The position numbers and the translations under genes were made by a program. DNA of 64,000 bases, taken from positions 25,459,233-25,523,232 of the forward strand of contig OW285188.1 of NCBI GenBank assembly GCA_935421135.1, given 5' to 3'. How positions within the stretch are numbered: the first letter of the stretch is position 1; every line of letters starts with the position of its first letter. Below the pieces are notes generated by a model. That model searched no databases and was not told the DNA's origin. It saw only the letters and a program-made list of their open reading frames with translations. Shown here one piece after another: positions 12,910 to 23,216 of this stretch. The DNA comes from Bugulina stolonifera. Its lineage: Eukaryota > Bryozoa > Gymnolaemata > Cheilostomatida > Bugulidae.

Positions 12910-15900
12910 CTAGTGTTTGATTTTTTTCTGCTTTAGGTTATGTTCATGTTGATTAAAGTTAGCAGGCCTCTTTGTGGGCTGAGCTTTATTTGTCTCATCC
13001 TCCTTTGCAGTTTCCACCCGCTTTAGGTCCATATTGACACTCAAACTTTTTCTCCCTTCTAGACAAATGAAAATACAGTTCATGATTAGCCTATATAAAT
13101 CAGAGATGCCATTTTGCTTTAAAATTTGAACTTTTAACACCATTTCCTAACTACATTTCACTATAAGCTAAATCATAACCCAATAACTCTATAAAAAGAC
13201 TCAAGTTAACAAAGTTAAACAAGAAAAGAATTGAATTGAAACTTGCTTGTAGTTAACTTGGATAACTTCACAAAGACTTGAGTTTCTGGGTACATGTAAA
13301 TATTTAACTCTAACTTGAAAGTTGTGATCTGTCACTGAAAGAATTGACTTGTAACTTGAAGAGTCACAACTAGGAGTTGGTCATGGAAACTTGAGTTCCC
13401 AAAATAAAACTTGCACACATCTCTGATTATAAATTGTACAAAAATCACAAGTCACACATCTGCCGTCAACCAAATACTACTTGTGAAGGTTTGTGAACTT
13501 ACCAGCTCTATGAACCACATCCTGAGCACACCCAAATACAGTCTGTTTAGCAAGGTTAGTTGGTAGTCCAAATAAAACAGCTCTGATGTAAACTGATAAG
13601 GATATATAATGGCATTAACCAGAGTTCAAATATTTCGAGAAAGAAAGATCAATAAGAAACCACTAAAGAACATTTTATTGGGAAATAATATTTAGGGGGT
13701 GTTAGAAGGATACAGATTGATGACATCATAGGGTCCTCTAGTAAACAGTGCCTGAAATGATAAAACAAATTGCGTTCGAAAACAAGTATTTTAACCCATG
13801 AGTTCAGTACATTAATATTGTTATACATGTGTGCTATCTAAATGCCTTTAAAGTCAAGTATTTATGGAAATTCTAACAAATAACAATAACAGAATTCCCA
13901 ACTGACCCACGAAAACTACATAATACAATGTAGTAGTAGTAGCAGTAGTTGTAGTAGTAGTGGTAGTAGTAATAGGTAATAGCAGTAGTATCAGTAGTTG
14001 TAGTAGTAGTAGTACACTGACAGCATGCACACATACATATTGATTTAATCAACATCACTTACATTGCTGTGGCCACTGGACAGTATTAGGTTCTACAAAT
14101 AAAAAGAGTAAGTTATGACTATCCAATGGAGAATTAATATCTAATCGCAATGGAACTACAGCATGCCAAGGTTTATATACACGTATATATATTATCATTA
14201 TAACACAGCATTGATTGGAGTTACCTTTCCTTTACACAAGATAAGCAGATCCTGAGCTAACTGGATGGTATTTCTCATCACTGAGCTATCACTTACACAC
14301 GGTGCATATTCTAGTTCAAAGGCTATGTTTTTCTGTAATGCCTACAACATATCAAGTACTGGAGCTTATCTGCCCTCCATTTAGGTAACATGGATACATT
14401 GGTATTGGAGACATGGATAATGATTTGAGGGCAGACGATTCTTACTTGACCAACGAGCTCCTTTGTCAGCAAGTACATCGACTTGAGATTCGCATCTAGT
14501 GATATGATATCAATGTCCTCTTCAACCAGTTTCTACAATGTATTACATTCAGGCAACATCCAATCATATTCATATCACCAAAATTCAAACTTGCCAATAT
14601 ACATAATATTAAGATGTTAAGGGGTTTGGCCATATATAAGATGGTTTTAGGCAAAGAACCTATTTGTGGGCAGTCAGAGACTTGTTTCAAATTCATGAAA
14701 ATACCAGTCCCTGACTTTCAAAGATTTGAAAAGTGCTTCCAGTCCAGTTGGCTACAGTACACATCTACTGCTCACCGGCGAGGCTTCCTTTTTAGGGTGC
14801 CAAGCTGGTGTAATGGTAATGTGCTGCCTACGTAGAGGCCTCGGGTTCAAACCCAGGTCAGGGCTGGGCTATTTTCACAAACGAAAAAACATGAAACAGA
14901 ACAAGGTAATAAAACACCACGATATTGCACCCCAACATTTATAGTAACAGAATGGTTGAAATGAAAGAGACATGCACACCAGTGACTTACTTCCAATGCC
15001 TTCTTATCTTGAGGTCGACCTGCCACAATATCAAATTTCTCCAGAGCTCCCTTAATCTGTCGAGATGCAAATAATAGCATTATGGGATGATAGAAAAATA
15101 GGGCAAAGATCACACCAACATCATGTAGAAATTTCAAATACAACAACAAATATTACTAAATCGAATATTATAAGCCGGATCAGCCTATCCTATCTACGAG
15201 TGTATGGTATTTCCCAGCACATGCATATATGTAGTCTTGGTGCATGGATGTCTCAAAGAATTTCCAACTAAAAAATTTACGTATAGTTCTACACACTCCA
15301 CAATAAGTGGATATGATGGTGATCCCTGTGTGAAATGTATTGGATACTATTTCGTATAACTCATGAATACTAACGTGTTTGGGAAAGCGAAGCTTGGATG
15401 AATATTCTACAGTCACCCTGGAGAGTATTTTAGTGGAAGACCCACCCCCTGCAGCCTAGAAAATTAAGTAAAAGCTCTACAAGATAATCATCATCAAAGT
15501 GAAATATTTTCAAAATATAAACAATATAGTACACGGACATAGTCAGACCTCGCACACATGAAATCAATATTTAGCCTACATACGAGAAGAACATGGTGCT
15601 ATATAAAATCCAAGCAAGTGTTGAGCCGACATCTGTTTCATAAACTAATGCTGAAATTGGCTCTTCCGGAATTCAAGTATTGATTAGAATTTAGAGAGAT
15701 TTGACAATATTGTCTAAGCTGCCAATAAACTGTAGCTCAAAGTTGAAATGTGCTAACTTGAGGCTGTGTAAAAGTCTATAGGTAAATGTAAGACTACGCA
15801 CTAATTTATGACAATGAGGTTATGTACACTAAATGGTAATAATTTAAAAGAATTGTGAGTTACAGGGGGAATAACTAATAAGGCCTTCAATTAATACAGT

Positions 15901-17259
15901 GCGATTATGTGAATAGGATGCATGTGCACTGTACAGATAGGCATACCATGCATATTTCACAGATTAATTGTCCTAATTACACAAAACATCTTTTTTCAAA
16001 TAAAATCAAATATTATGCTCCTCAAAAAACTGACTGTCGATAATTGGTAGTAGGCTACTGGCACTATCATAGTCAAAGATGATGTTAATAATGAAGTTGG
16101 AATCTTAGGTACGTAACAATTTTAATATGAAAACAAATGTCATTCTTACCTTAATTTGCTGAAGTTGCTGCTTAAAAGATTGCGGTATTTGAACTACAGG
16201 ATGTTTGAAAGAGGAGTTGACCTTCTCCAATTGTGCCAAAGTGATTTCTTGATCCACTGCTAACGTTTTGTATCCAACTGAAGATTAAAAGTTGAGTTAC
16301 ATTTTGTACATGACCATTATTAATAAATATAATGGGAGTCCGATGCTTTATAAAGCGCAAGGTGGCCACAATAAGAGGGGTGCCTCGTGTACAGTTCGCT
16401 CAGAGCATGTCTACTGCTTACTGGTGAAGCTTCCTTTTTAAGTTTGCTAAGCTGGTGTAGTGGTAGCATGTTCTGTTCACTGTGTTAGGTGATTAGGTGC
16501 CGTAGAGTCCCCGAGTTCAAACCCCATTCAGGAACTGGTGTTTTCATGGATTTGAAACAAGTCTCTGACTGCTCAAAAATAAATTTTATTTATTATTTTT
16601 TATTAGGCCTTAATGCATGTATTCCGAAGTGACTGTGCAGAAATTAATGCTGCCATTATATATGATCAACTAACTCAGACTTCTCATAACTCAGACCATT
16701 TTTGCTGGTCTGCTGACCTGAAGTCTGAGTTATCCAAGTTCCACTGTACATCAAAAATAATTCAATATTAATATTAAATATTAATATATAAATTTAATAA
16801 CAACTTATTGCAATATGAATATACATATAGTAATAGATATAATTATATAGGCCTATATATTTAATTATTTTATATTCATAGCCATATTGAGTTATTATCA
16901 ATATTTCACAATAAAAACTATTATTAAGTTTGATTATGATTATAATACTATAGTAATTTAACTACTTTCTATTGCATCTCATCAGATTAATTAAGAAATA
17001 GTATTAAAAAGCTGTTATTAAAATCAAAATGCTCATGATAATAATTAATAATTATCATTATGGCATATGCACTACGTTTATCCCGTAACCAGACCCGAAA
17101 CAATATGAAATAACACAAATACTTATATGGGGTTGCCACATGCAAGTTAGTGCCGGAGTACATACAATTAACGGCTTGCAAAACATATTCTTCTGGAAAT
17201 AAATAGTTTGATGTTGCCAAAACACGCAAGTCACAGGGCGCAGACATGTTGAATACCAT
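12910..17259 (-). CDS. RPP30: Ribonuclease P/MRP protein subunit p30
   Basis: Ten minus-strand exons joined in phase: 17166-17247 (start), 16150-16277, 15375-15455, 14991-15056, 14446-14532, 14225-14341, 14063-14092, 13714-13751, 13503-13582, 12910-13058; 285 aa. Family landmarks appear in order: FGYKTLAVDQEI, STKILSRVTVEY, LEKFDIVAGRPQDKKALE, EEDIDIISLDA, KNIAFELEYAP, NTIQLAQDLLILCKGK, NLILSSG, RGPYDVINLAVLFGL and a Lys-rich end. These match the TIM-barrel-like p30 fold. p30 is a protein subunit of nuclear RNase P and RNase MRP, which act in tRNA 5' processing and pre-rRNA cleavage. Two in-frame starts are plausible (ATG at 17247, or at 17259, four codons earlier). Exon 6 has two in-frame acceptors nine bases apart. 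The introns hold SINEs, a trinucleotide repeat and a CTTG-rich tract. Confidence 0.93.
13150..13425. repeat. Degenerate AACTTG-rich tract in RPP30 intron 9
   Basis: The words AACTTG, ACTTGA and GACTTG recur roughly every 10-20 bases, with their complements CAAGTT/CAAGTC at the left end. The tract resembles the GACTTG tracts on both sides of the retrotransposon at 17.5 and 22.5 kb, so it may be a decayed member of the same simple-repeat family. Confidence 0.6.
13928..14015. repeat. TAG/GTA trinucleotide repeat in RPP30 intron 7
   Basis: An imperfect run of TAG triplets with CAG, TTG and TGG interruptions, entirely within the intron between the 14063-14092 and 13714-13751 exons. The tyrosine/threonine-rich minus-strand frame over it is repeat-derived. 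Confidence 0.9.
14670..14716 (-). mobile_element. SINE 3'-end fragment in RPP30 intron 4
   Basis: Read on the minus strand this is the tail of the tRNA-derived SINE family described at 16.4 kb: CAGGGACTGGTATTTTCATG, then TTTGAAACAAGTCTCTGACTG. The tRNA-like head is missing. It lies just left of, and opposite to, another copy at 14763-14890. Confidence 0.75.
14763..14890 (+). mobile_element. tRNA-derived SINE copy in RPP30 intron 4
   Basis: It begins CTACTGCTCACCGGCGAGGC and has a box A-like segment (AAGCTGGTGTAATGGTAATG) and a box B-like segment (GGGTTCAAACCCA), then AGGGCTGGGCTATTTTCA. The promoter boxes are spaced as in a tRNA, but the flanks do not fold into a tRNA with an anticodon arm, so it is a SINE and not a tRNA gene. 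It is antisense to RPP30. Confidence 0.8.
16398..16580 (+). mobile_element. tRNA-derived SINE, most complete copy (RPP30 intron 1)
   Basis: This is the longest copy in the window. The head is CTCAGAGCATGTCTACTGC, box A is in GCTGGTGTAGTGGTAGCATG, and box B is in CCGAGTTCAAACCCC. The tail is GGAACTGGTGTTTTCATG, then TGAAACAAGTCTCTGACTGC, ending in a short A-rich stretch. It inserts antisense into the first RPP30 intron. Transcription by RNA polymerase III is expected of such elements; retrotransposition would need a LINE partner. Confidence 0.85.
16670..16750. repeat. Inverted repeat with a pogo-like end
   Basis: TAACTCAGACTTCTCATAAC pairs partly with CTGAAGTCTGAGTTATCC. The right edge, CCAAGTTCCACTGTA, is the same terminal sequence (reverse complement of TACAGTGGAACTTGG) as the MITE at 5797-5970. 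It is probably a truncated or related Tc1-mariner-type MITE. The left end is not clear. Confidence 0.5.
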
Positions 17260-17545
17260 CGATCGGCAGCAGATCGACACTTCATTGGCCCACCTTGTAA
17301 TCAGTAATAACAAAGTGGCACGATAACAATGTGCCCGGGCCGGTATCGGGCAATATTGTTTATCGTCGCTATCAGTGTCCGTGTGGCGATCCCATAATCT
17401 TGCCCACGAATGGAGCGCCTCAATTGGTACGGCCGCGCAAAACCTCTATTTCCCACTATAATCTGGCACCTAGGAGCGCACCTTTATCCATAGAGTTATC
17501 TTCTCCCTAAAGGCGGCATTTCAGAAGAATGCAACTCTATGCCTG
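17260..17545. promoter_or_regulatory. CpG-containing 5' flank of RPP30
   Basis: Upstream of the RPP30 start codon the base composition changes. This stretch contains CCCGGGCCGG, ATCGGG, TATCGTCGC, TACGGCCGCGC and other CpG words that are rare elsewhere in the window. It is a reasonable candidate promoter for RPP30, reading leftward. The right edge carries a short inverted repeat (CATAGAGTT...AACTCTATG, 17491-17543). No TATA box or mapped start site supports an exact position. Confidence 0.4.
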
Positions 17546-17662
17546 TCCTACTTGGACTTGCCAATTCAAGTCACAAGTCGCCTTGACTTGGACTTGCCAA
17601 CATGTTGACTTGACTTGTACACATGAATGACTTGTGACTTTGACTTGGTTTCTGCCAAGTCA
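17545..17662. repeat. GACTTG-rich simple repeat, left of the LINE
   Basis: Repeated GACTTG, ACTTGCC and GACTTGTGACTTTGACTTGG words. A similar tract in the same orientation lies on the far side of the retrotransposon (22455-22590), which suggests that the element inserted into one tract and split it. Confidence 0.75.
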
Positions 17663-17773
17663 ATATGGAGGATAACAATTTTGTACAGTTCCAACCATAG
17701 TGCCAATATTACTACACATATAGGCTAGTTGCCAAAATTGTATAACAACATACATCCCAAGCTACACATTGGC

Positions 17774-18661
17774 ATGGTTTTTCATGCATTGGAATGTCTA
17801 CTAAAAGAAAAAAGTGATGTTTTAGAAATTGTAAATAGACCTGATTACGAAATCAGTTTTGCCAGCCAAGCCAGAAAATTATCCGGCAGCAATATCAACA
17901 ACGAAAAAACACCTAAATCAACCACAAGTAGAATAGAGTTTGATAGAGAGAAATGTGTTGTCTTAGACAATATACAAAATCAAGACCAAATAAAGTCGGA
18001 TGATGATATAAGACGGGTTATTGGGAAAGACAAAAATATTATCATCGATAGAATCTCTCGAGCACACACAGGTAAAATCTTTGTCCAACTGGCAAACAAA
18101 CAATCAGTTGAACAAGTCATAACTAACTGGAACCCAAATACCTTCGGAAAGTCGACAGCCACAAAGAGCGAAATACCCCAACGTCGGTATGGTATACTCA
18201 AAGGTGTACCCCTGAATATATCTGATGAAGAGATTAAAGAAGAACTTAAACACCAAAATTTCACCAACACTGAAGTCAAGCGGATCACGAAGCGTGACAA
18301 CTACACCCGCGCCATCAAAGTCAAGTTCAACTCTTCAAATGACCTGCAGAAGGCCATTAAAAACAATGTAGTGATACAACACCTTGCTACTAGGGTAGAG
18401 GAACTTAAAATGATACCAAGGATCATCCAATGCTACAATTGCCAAAGATTTGGACACATAGCAGAAAAATGTAGAAGCATCAAAGCATGCATCAACTGTT
18501 CGAGACCATATGATGAGAACCATAAAGAATGCAGTAATGACAAAAAATGCAGAAATTGTCAGGGCGCCCACTCGTCCATCAACAAAAAGTGTCCAAAGTT
18601 TGTTGAGATATATGAAATGCAACACCTAAAGATTCAAAAACTTTTTAACTTGCAATCATAA
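17774..18661 (+). CDS. LINE ORF1, CCHC zinc-knuckle nucleic-acid-binding protein
   Basis: 295 aa from the first ATG. The frame is open from 17729, just after an in-frame TAG, but no earlier ATG exists. The C-terminal part has three Cys/His clusters at about residues 220-273: CYNCQRFGHIAEKC, CINCSRPYDENHKEC and CRNCQGAHSSINKKC. This is the gag-like arrangement of Jockey-type ORF1 proteins, which bind and chaperone the element RNA. The middle region (RRYGILKGVPLNISDEEIKE onward) resembles the RRM-like or PRE domain that precedes the knuckles in those elements. The stop overlaps the ORF2 start as TAATG, pointing to coupled termination and re-initiation for ORF2. Confidence 0.85.
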   Translation: MVFHALECLLKEKSDVLEIVNRPDYEISFASQARKLSGSNINNEKTPKSTTSRIEFDREKCVVLDNIQNQDQIKSDDDIRRVIGKDKNIIIDRISRAHTGKIFVQLANKQSVEQVITNWNPNTFGKSTATKSEIPQRRYGILKGVPLNISDEEIKEELKHQNFTNTEVKRITKRDNYTRAIKVKFNSSNDLQKAIKNNVVIQHLATRVEELKMIPRIIQCYNCQRFGHIAEKCRSIKACINCSRPYDENHKECSNDKKCRNCQGAHSSINKKCPKFVEIYEMQHLKIQKLFNLQS

Positions 18662-21600
18662 TGGACAGACCACAGCTGAATACTCTTATCATGCAATTAA
18701 ACATCAATGGATGCTCACAGGGCTCCATACAGGCATTAAACTCTTACATAAACAAAAGATGCGCTAAAATAGTGTTCCTATCGGAAACGAAAAGCACTAA
18801 CCTCAAGTCAGAGAACTTTGATAACTATCAAGTATTTCTAAAACCAAATCATATAAATCCCACGCAAAAGGGTGGTGTAGCCGTACTGATACATGAAGAC
18901 ATCATGGCTGACAGACTTCATTATCTAGAAAAGGACAATTCCGACACGATTTTCACCGCTGTGACCATCAACAATAAAAGGGTTCTATTCTGTGGAGCAT
19001 ACATCGCCCCTAACAACCCAGAATCTCTATCACAAGTGCAGAAGCTAATGCTAGCTGCTGTATCACAGCTCAAAGAAAACAAATGCTCATATTTTGCAGC
19101 ATTTGGAGACTTCAATGCTCGACACCCATGTTGGAATGACCGCGTTACCAACAAACAGGGAGAAAATCTCTTCGAGTTCTGTAACGTGAACAACCTACAC
19201 ATCCCAAGTTTCCACCATGACTACACTTTTGTTTGCGAATCTGGGGGTAGCCTAATAGACATAGTCATAACAGACACTAATACTCATCAAATAATTACGA
19301 ACCAATATGTTGATGACCTGGAAGAACTCTTCACAGGTGCACCTATTAGAGGACACATCCCAGTTTGGACCCAAATCAACATGAGTAATCACTTGTTAAA
19401 TCCAAAAGTTATTTACAGCTGGAACCAGGCAAACTGGCCACAATTCAGAGACAACTTAGAACGTCTGTCAGCAGCGTCTTTACCCACCATTCAGTTCAAA
19501 GACCCGACTGATATCTGGTATACTATACTAACAAACCTCAAATTAAGTCGTGACCAATGTGTACCAAAGATACAGATTAGTCAACACAGTAAACCATATT
19601 GGACAGAGAAGCTTTCACAACTGTCGAAAAATGTGAGAGAAGCTCGAAGGATTTTTAAATTTAGATCAACATTTCAGAATGGAAATTTCCTCCAGGACAG
19701 TAGAGAAGAGTTCAAAGCCGAGTTGGAAAAAGCAAAAATCACTTTTATTGAGCAAAAGGCTAGCTGCCTAAATGAAACTAAAGGCAGATCTTTCTGGAAA
19801 AGCTTCAAAAGGACATTTTATGCGTCCCAAGAAACACGGATCGGAGCACTAAAAAGTAATAAAAATATACTTACCAAAGATGATCAGAAAGCTGATGCTT
19901 TTTTCCAGGACATATTTCAAGGCAAGCACCTCAAAAATTGTGAATTTTTACATGATTGGTACCAAAAAGTCACTAACCAAAAACTAGAAAAAGATTATAA
20001 GTCCAAATTCCCTGAAATTATGTCACCTGTAACGTCAGAAGAACTTGTCAAAGCAATTAAAGCTACGAAAATTAATGGTAAGGGCGCAGATAGTGATGGA
20101 ATTCATCCACTAATGATAAGAGAAAGTAATAGCCAATTTCACATTAGCCTTTTAATCCTATTCAACAAAATTCTCATTAGTGGGAAATGGCCATTTACAG
20201 AAAACAACATAGTAATATTTCTGAAGAAACCAGGAAGAAAAGATTACAGCGATACCGCAAATTATAGGCCAATAACCTTGGGATCAATATGCGGAAAAAT
20301 TCTTGAAAGGATCATAGAATCAAGACTAAGAGATATCACTGAAGATCAAAATTGGCTAGGTGAAAATCAACATGGTTTCAGAAAAGGCAAATCAACCGGT
20401 ACATATCTATGCCACATGATATCATCCATCCAGGACCACTGTGCGAAAAAGTTAGCCACAACAGGGATATTTGTGGATCTACAGAAAGCCTTTGACAGTG
20501 TATGGCACGAAGGTTTACTGTATCGACTGGCTGATATGGGGTTCGGAAATAAGTTCCTCAGACTTATGCGCAGCTTCCTAAAAGATAGAAAAATAAAAAT
20601 TAAAGTCAATAATTTCACTTCGGAGGCCAAGTCATGCCAAATTGGCCTACCACAAGGAAGCATACTATCACCACTCCTATTTATATTATATACAAGAGAC
20701 ATGCTATCAAATATTGACGGACTAACATTGCAATACGCAGATGACTGCTCCATCATATGCTGCAAACCGAACCAGGTAGAGCTCAATAATACGCTTATAG
20801 CAGTGTGTCAACAAATCAGTGATTGGCTTGCCAAGTGGAGGCTCAAAGCCAACTGCTCCAAAACAGATTCCATATGTTTTAAAGGACAGTCAGTACAACT
20901 ACAAATAAGTAAAGAAAATATTAATATTGCTAAAGAAACTAAAGTTCTTGGACTCATAGTTGATCATAACCTCTCCTTTGGGCAACAGAGGAATATGGCA
21001 AAAGCAACCATTTTCAGGAAATGGAATATGTTAATACCTTATGTTCACAATGGACTACTCCCAAGCACCTCACGCACCATACTCAATACAGTGATCCTCC
21101 CAAAAGCATGTCATAATGCCTACATATGGGACGCTAACTCTGATATGTCAATACATAAATGCTTAAAAGACCTCCTTGGGGCCCTTTTTAACCCTCCAAC
21201 ACAAACATTACATAAGCTGACAAACATCCAGCCTCTTCAACTAAGGAACGATACTGACATATTGAGTGTTTGCAGATTAGCTGCAGCAGATAATACACTA
21301 ACTTTAATCTTGAGAAATTCAAAAAGCCAACTGCAAAAGAAAATAAGATGCTGCATAGCTAAGTTACTAGGTCGACGCTTTGTAGACCAAGATTTAACAC
21401 CCAATTGTTTCAAAAAGAGCAACGTTAAAAAACTGATCAAGGAAAGACAAAGTACAATATGGAAAACCCATCTACAACAAGGATATAATGGTGAAGGTTT
21501 ATTAGGGCACCTCCCTATAGACCATCTAGATAAACACCCATTCCCCATATCACTCCCAAGGAAGTTGACCGGGTACTTGTGTAGTATATTAACAGGGCAA

Positions 21601-21798
21601 GTCAAACTGCAAGCACACTTATATAAAACCAAAGAAACATACACACCTACCTGCTCTTGCATGCTGGAAGATGAGTCCGTTCACCACTATCTATTCTCGT
21701 GTCTCAACTACACCCAGCTAAGGCTCAAGATACAGCCAAACCCATCCAATTACATATCGATAATAAACTACATCGAAGAAAGTGGAAGATTCAATTAA
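18661..21798 (+). CDS. LINE ORF2, apurinic-type endonuclease and reverse transcriptase
   Basis: 1045 aa with no internal stop. The N-terminal 230 residues are an exonuclease/endonuclease/phosphatase fold: QLNINGCS, FLSETKS, KGGVAVLIHED, GDFNARHPCWND near residue 149, and SLIDIVITD. The reverse transcriptase core has NYRPITLGSICGKILERII, FVDLQKAFDSVWHEGLL near residue 604, GLPQGSILSPLLF, and the catalytic YADD at about 692. The C-terminus has a CSC...HHYLFSC zinc-finger-like motif often found at LINE ends. No RNase H domain is seen. It would nick target DNA and copy the RNA in place. Codon use and length fit an intact Jockey-group ORF2; the exact clade needs a tree. Confidence 0.93.
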   Translation: MDRPQLNTLIMQLNINGCSQGSIQALNSYINKRCAKIVFLSETKSTNLKSENFDNYQVFLKPNHINPTQKGGVAVLIHEDIMADRLHYLEKDNSDTIFTAVTINNKRVLFCGAYIAPNNPESLSQVQKLMLAAVSQLKENKCSYFAAFGDFNARHPCWNDRVTNKQGENLFEFCNVNNLHIPSFHHDYTFVCESGGSLIDIVITDTNTHQIITNQYVDDLEELFTGAPIRGHIPVWTQINMSNHLLNPKVIYSWNQANWPQFRDNLERLSAASLPTIQFKDPTDIWYTILTNLKLSRDQCVPKIQISQHSKPYWTEKLSQLSKNVREARRIFKFRSTFQNGNFLQDSREEFKAELEKAKITFIEQKASCLNETKGRSFWKSFKRTFYASQETRIGALKSNKNILTKDDQKADAFFQDIFQGKHLKNCEFLHDWYQKVTNQKLEKDYKSKFPEIMSPVTSEELVKAIKATKINGKGADSDGIHPLMIRESNSQFHISLLILFNKILISGKWPFTENNIVIFLKKPGRKDYSDTANYRPITLGSICGKILERIIESRLRDITEDQNWLGENQHGFRKGKSTGTYLCHMISSIQDHCAKKLATTGIFVDLQKAFDSVWHEGLLYRLADMGFGNKFLRLMRSFLKDRKIKIKVNNFTSEAKSCQIGLPQGSILSPLLFILYTRDMLSNIDGLTLQYADDCSIICCKPNQVELNNTLIAVCQQISDWLAKWRLKANCSKTDSICFKGQSVQLQISKENINIAKETKVLGLIVDHNLSFGQQRNMAKATIFRKWNMLIPYVHNGLLPSTSRTILNTVILPKACHNAYIWDANSDMSIHKCLKDLLGALFNPPTQTLHKLTNIQPLQLRNDTDILSVCRLAAADNTLTLILRNSKSQLQKKIRCCIAKLLGRRFVDQDLTPNCFKKSNVKKLIKERQSTIWKTHLQQGYNGEGLLGHLPIDHLDKHPFPISLPRKLTGYLCSILTGQVKLQAHLYKTKETYTPTCSCMLEDESVHHYLFSCLNYTQLRLKIQPNPSNYISIINYIEESGRFN

Positions 21799-22454
21799 CA
21801 CAACCCAAATAATGTATAAAACTGTTGATGAAACGTGCAAAGTCAGTCAATGGTTCATATCTCATGCATAATGCTATTGTATAACTCTTCTACAATTGTG
21901 AATATATATATATTATAATATATTGTGTTATGTGTACATGAGAAGAGATCATAAATATTGCTGAAATCTTTATATCAGTAATTGAAAGGCATTGCTCTAG
22001 ATATATACATAGAACTCACATTATGAGTATAAGTATAGCCCCATATATTTTTGCTAATCATAAATATCCTGCTAGTCATAAATACTCTTTATCTTTAGTA
22101 TTTGTGAACAGTTATTCAAAATATTATATTTTAAATTTTTTCAGTTTTATTATACAGTAGTCATCCAAAAAGATTTTATGTTTTTGAGTTATCATCCCTC
22201 TTTCTCTCTCTTATAATATGGGATTTGTCGCCTCTTATTAGAACATGGCAACTTATTATATAACCTCGAAAAATGAAATCATAATTCCTGACTAACAAAC
22301 GTAATACATGTAGCTAATGTTATAGATATTATAATATTTTTTGTTCAAACAACTTCGCCTGCAAATAGAGGCATTTTTATGTATATTTTGTTGCATAAAT
22401 TTAAATACAGATTCATTCATTCATTTTTGAAGTTGTCCCCCATTTGACCTGCAT

Positions 22455-22590
22455 TTCGACTTGCAAGTAGACAAGTCGACTTCAACTTGTGACTTGCATG
22501 ACGGCCGACTTGATGCAGCACTGACTTGACTTACCTGCCTCCAAAACTTTAGAAATGACTTGACTTGTTGACTTGACTTGGACCCGACTC
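22455..22590. repeat. GACTTG-rich simple repeat, right of the LINE
   Basis: Words such as CGACTTGCAAG, AACTTGTGACTTGC and TGACTTGACTTGTTGACTTG recur on the plus strand. Together with 17545-17662 it appears to be the other half of a tract split by the retrotransposon. Confidence 0.75.
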
Positions 22591-23216
22591 TGCCAAAGAT
22601 TATCTTTGGTATAACAATGAAGTTTGAATTTGGCACCTATGACCTGCAGAATAATCAAACCTGCTTGTAGAACGCACTGCACATAATCTCACATTAGAGA
22701 CCTGGCATTACTCCTAGTCTTGCTGTTACTCAATCAACTCAGAATTAAAAAACTCAAGAGTCCACAGTAAGTGTTTAGTTGACAGGTTATCAATAGAAAT
22801 ATTATATGGTATTATTAGCTATTAGTCTGACCACGACTAGTGAACTCACCAACAGACATGAATACCGACTCCTACCCTCTGGAATCCTTACCCTTACCCA
22901 AGATGTAGTGCTCATGTACATAATAAAATTATTAATCATGCATATATAATACATGTAAATAAAATAGAAAATTGTAGACAATGAATTTCACAAATTTGCA
23001 GTGGATAGTCATTATTACTGTTATTAATTTGTACAAAATGGTCAACATCTTATAAAGTATTTATATTTACAGACAATATAAAATAGATATAAACAACAAC
23101 TATGTGCCATTCACTTTATTATATAACAACTAGCACTATGTCCTCCGTCAACATCATAATAATTAAGATTTACAATGTTATATTATATTGCAGGAACAGG
23201 TTCACTTGTTTGAGCT
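22591..23216. other. 3' flank of DHX37
   Basis: No gene is seen. A+T-rich sequence between the GACTTG tract and the DHX37 stop codon; it presumably includes the DHX37 3' untranslated region (read on the minus strand), but no unambiguous poly(A) signal position can be assigned. Confidence 0.45.

Larger units (their letters stand above)
17663..22430 (+). mobile_element. Non-LTR retrotransposon (LINE), two intact ORFs
   Basis: The element carries ORF1 (zinc-knuckle protein) and ORF2 (endonuclease and reverse transcriptase) in the order and spacing of Jockey/CR1-like LINEs. There are no LTRs. About 630 bp of A+T-rich 3' sequence ends in a short (ATTC)n run near 22415, a typical LINE tail. Both frames are open, so the copy is young or recently active. 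It sits about 0.5 kb upstream of RPP30 on the opposite strand. The 5' boundary is uncertain, because only about 110 bp precede the first ORF1 ATG, and I could not define a target-site duplication. Confidence 0.85.

Noticed and set aside
13690..13751. Premature end of RPP30 at the codons after GPYDVINL (YPSNTP then stop)
   Set aside because: Using the GTATCC donor at 13713 and the acceptor at 13583 restores GPYDVINLAVLFGL, exactly the family sequence, so the stop is intronic.
14800..16530. tRNA genes at the box A/box B pairs
   Set aside because: Internal promoter boxes are present, but no paired acceptor stem or anticodon arm can be drawn, and the same tail follows several copies; these are SINEs.
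17729..17773. Upstream extension of LINE ORF1
   Set aside because: The frame is open but begins with TTG after an in-frame TAG; the first ATG is at 17774.
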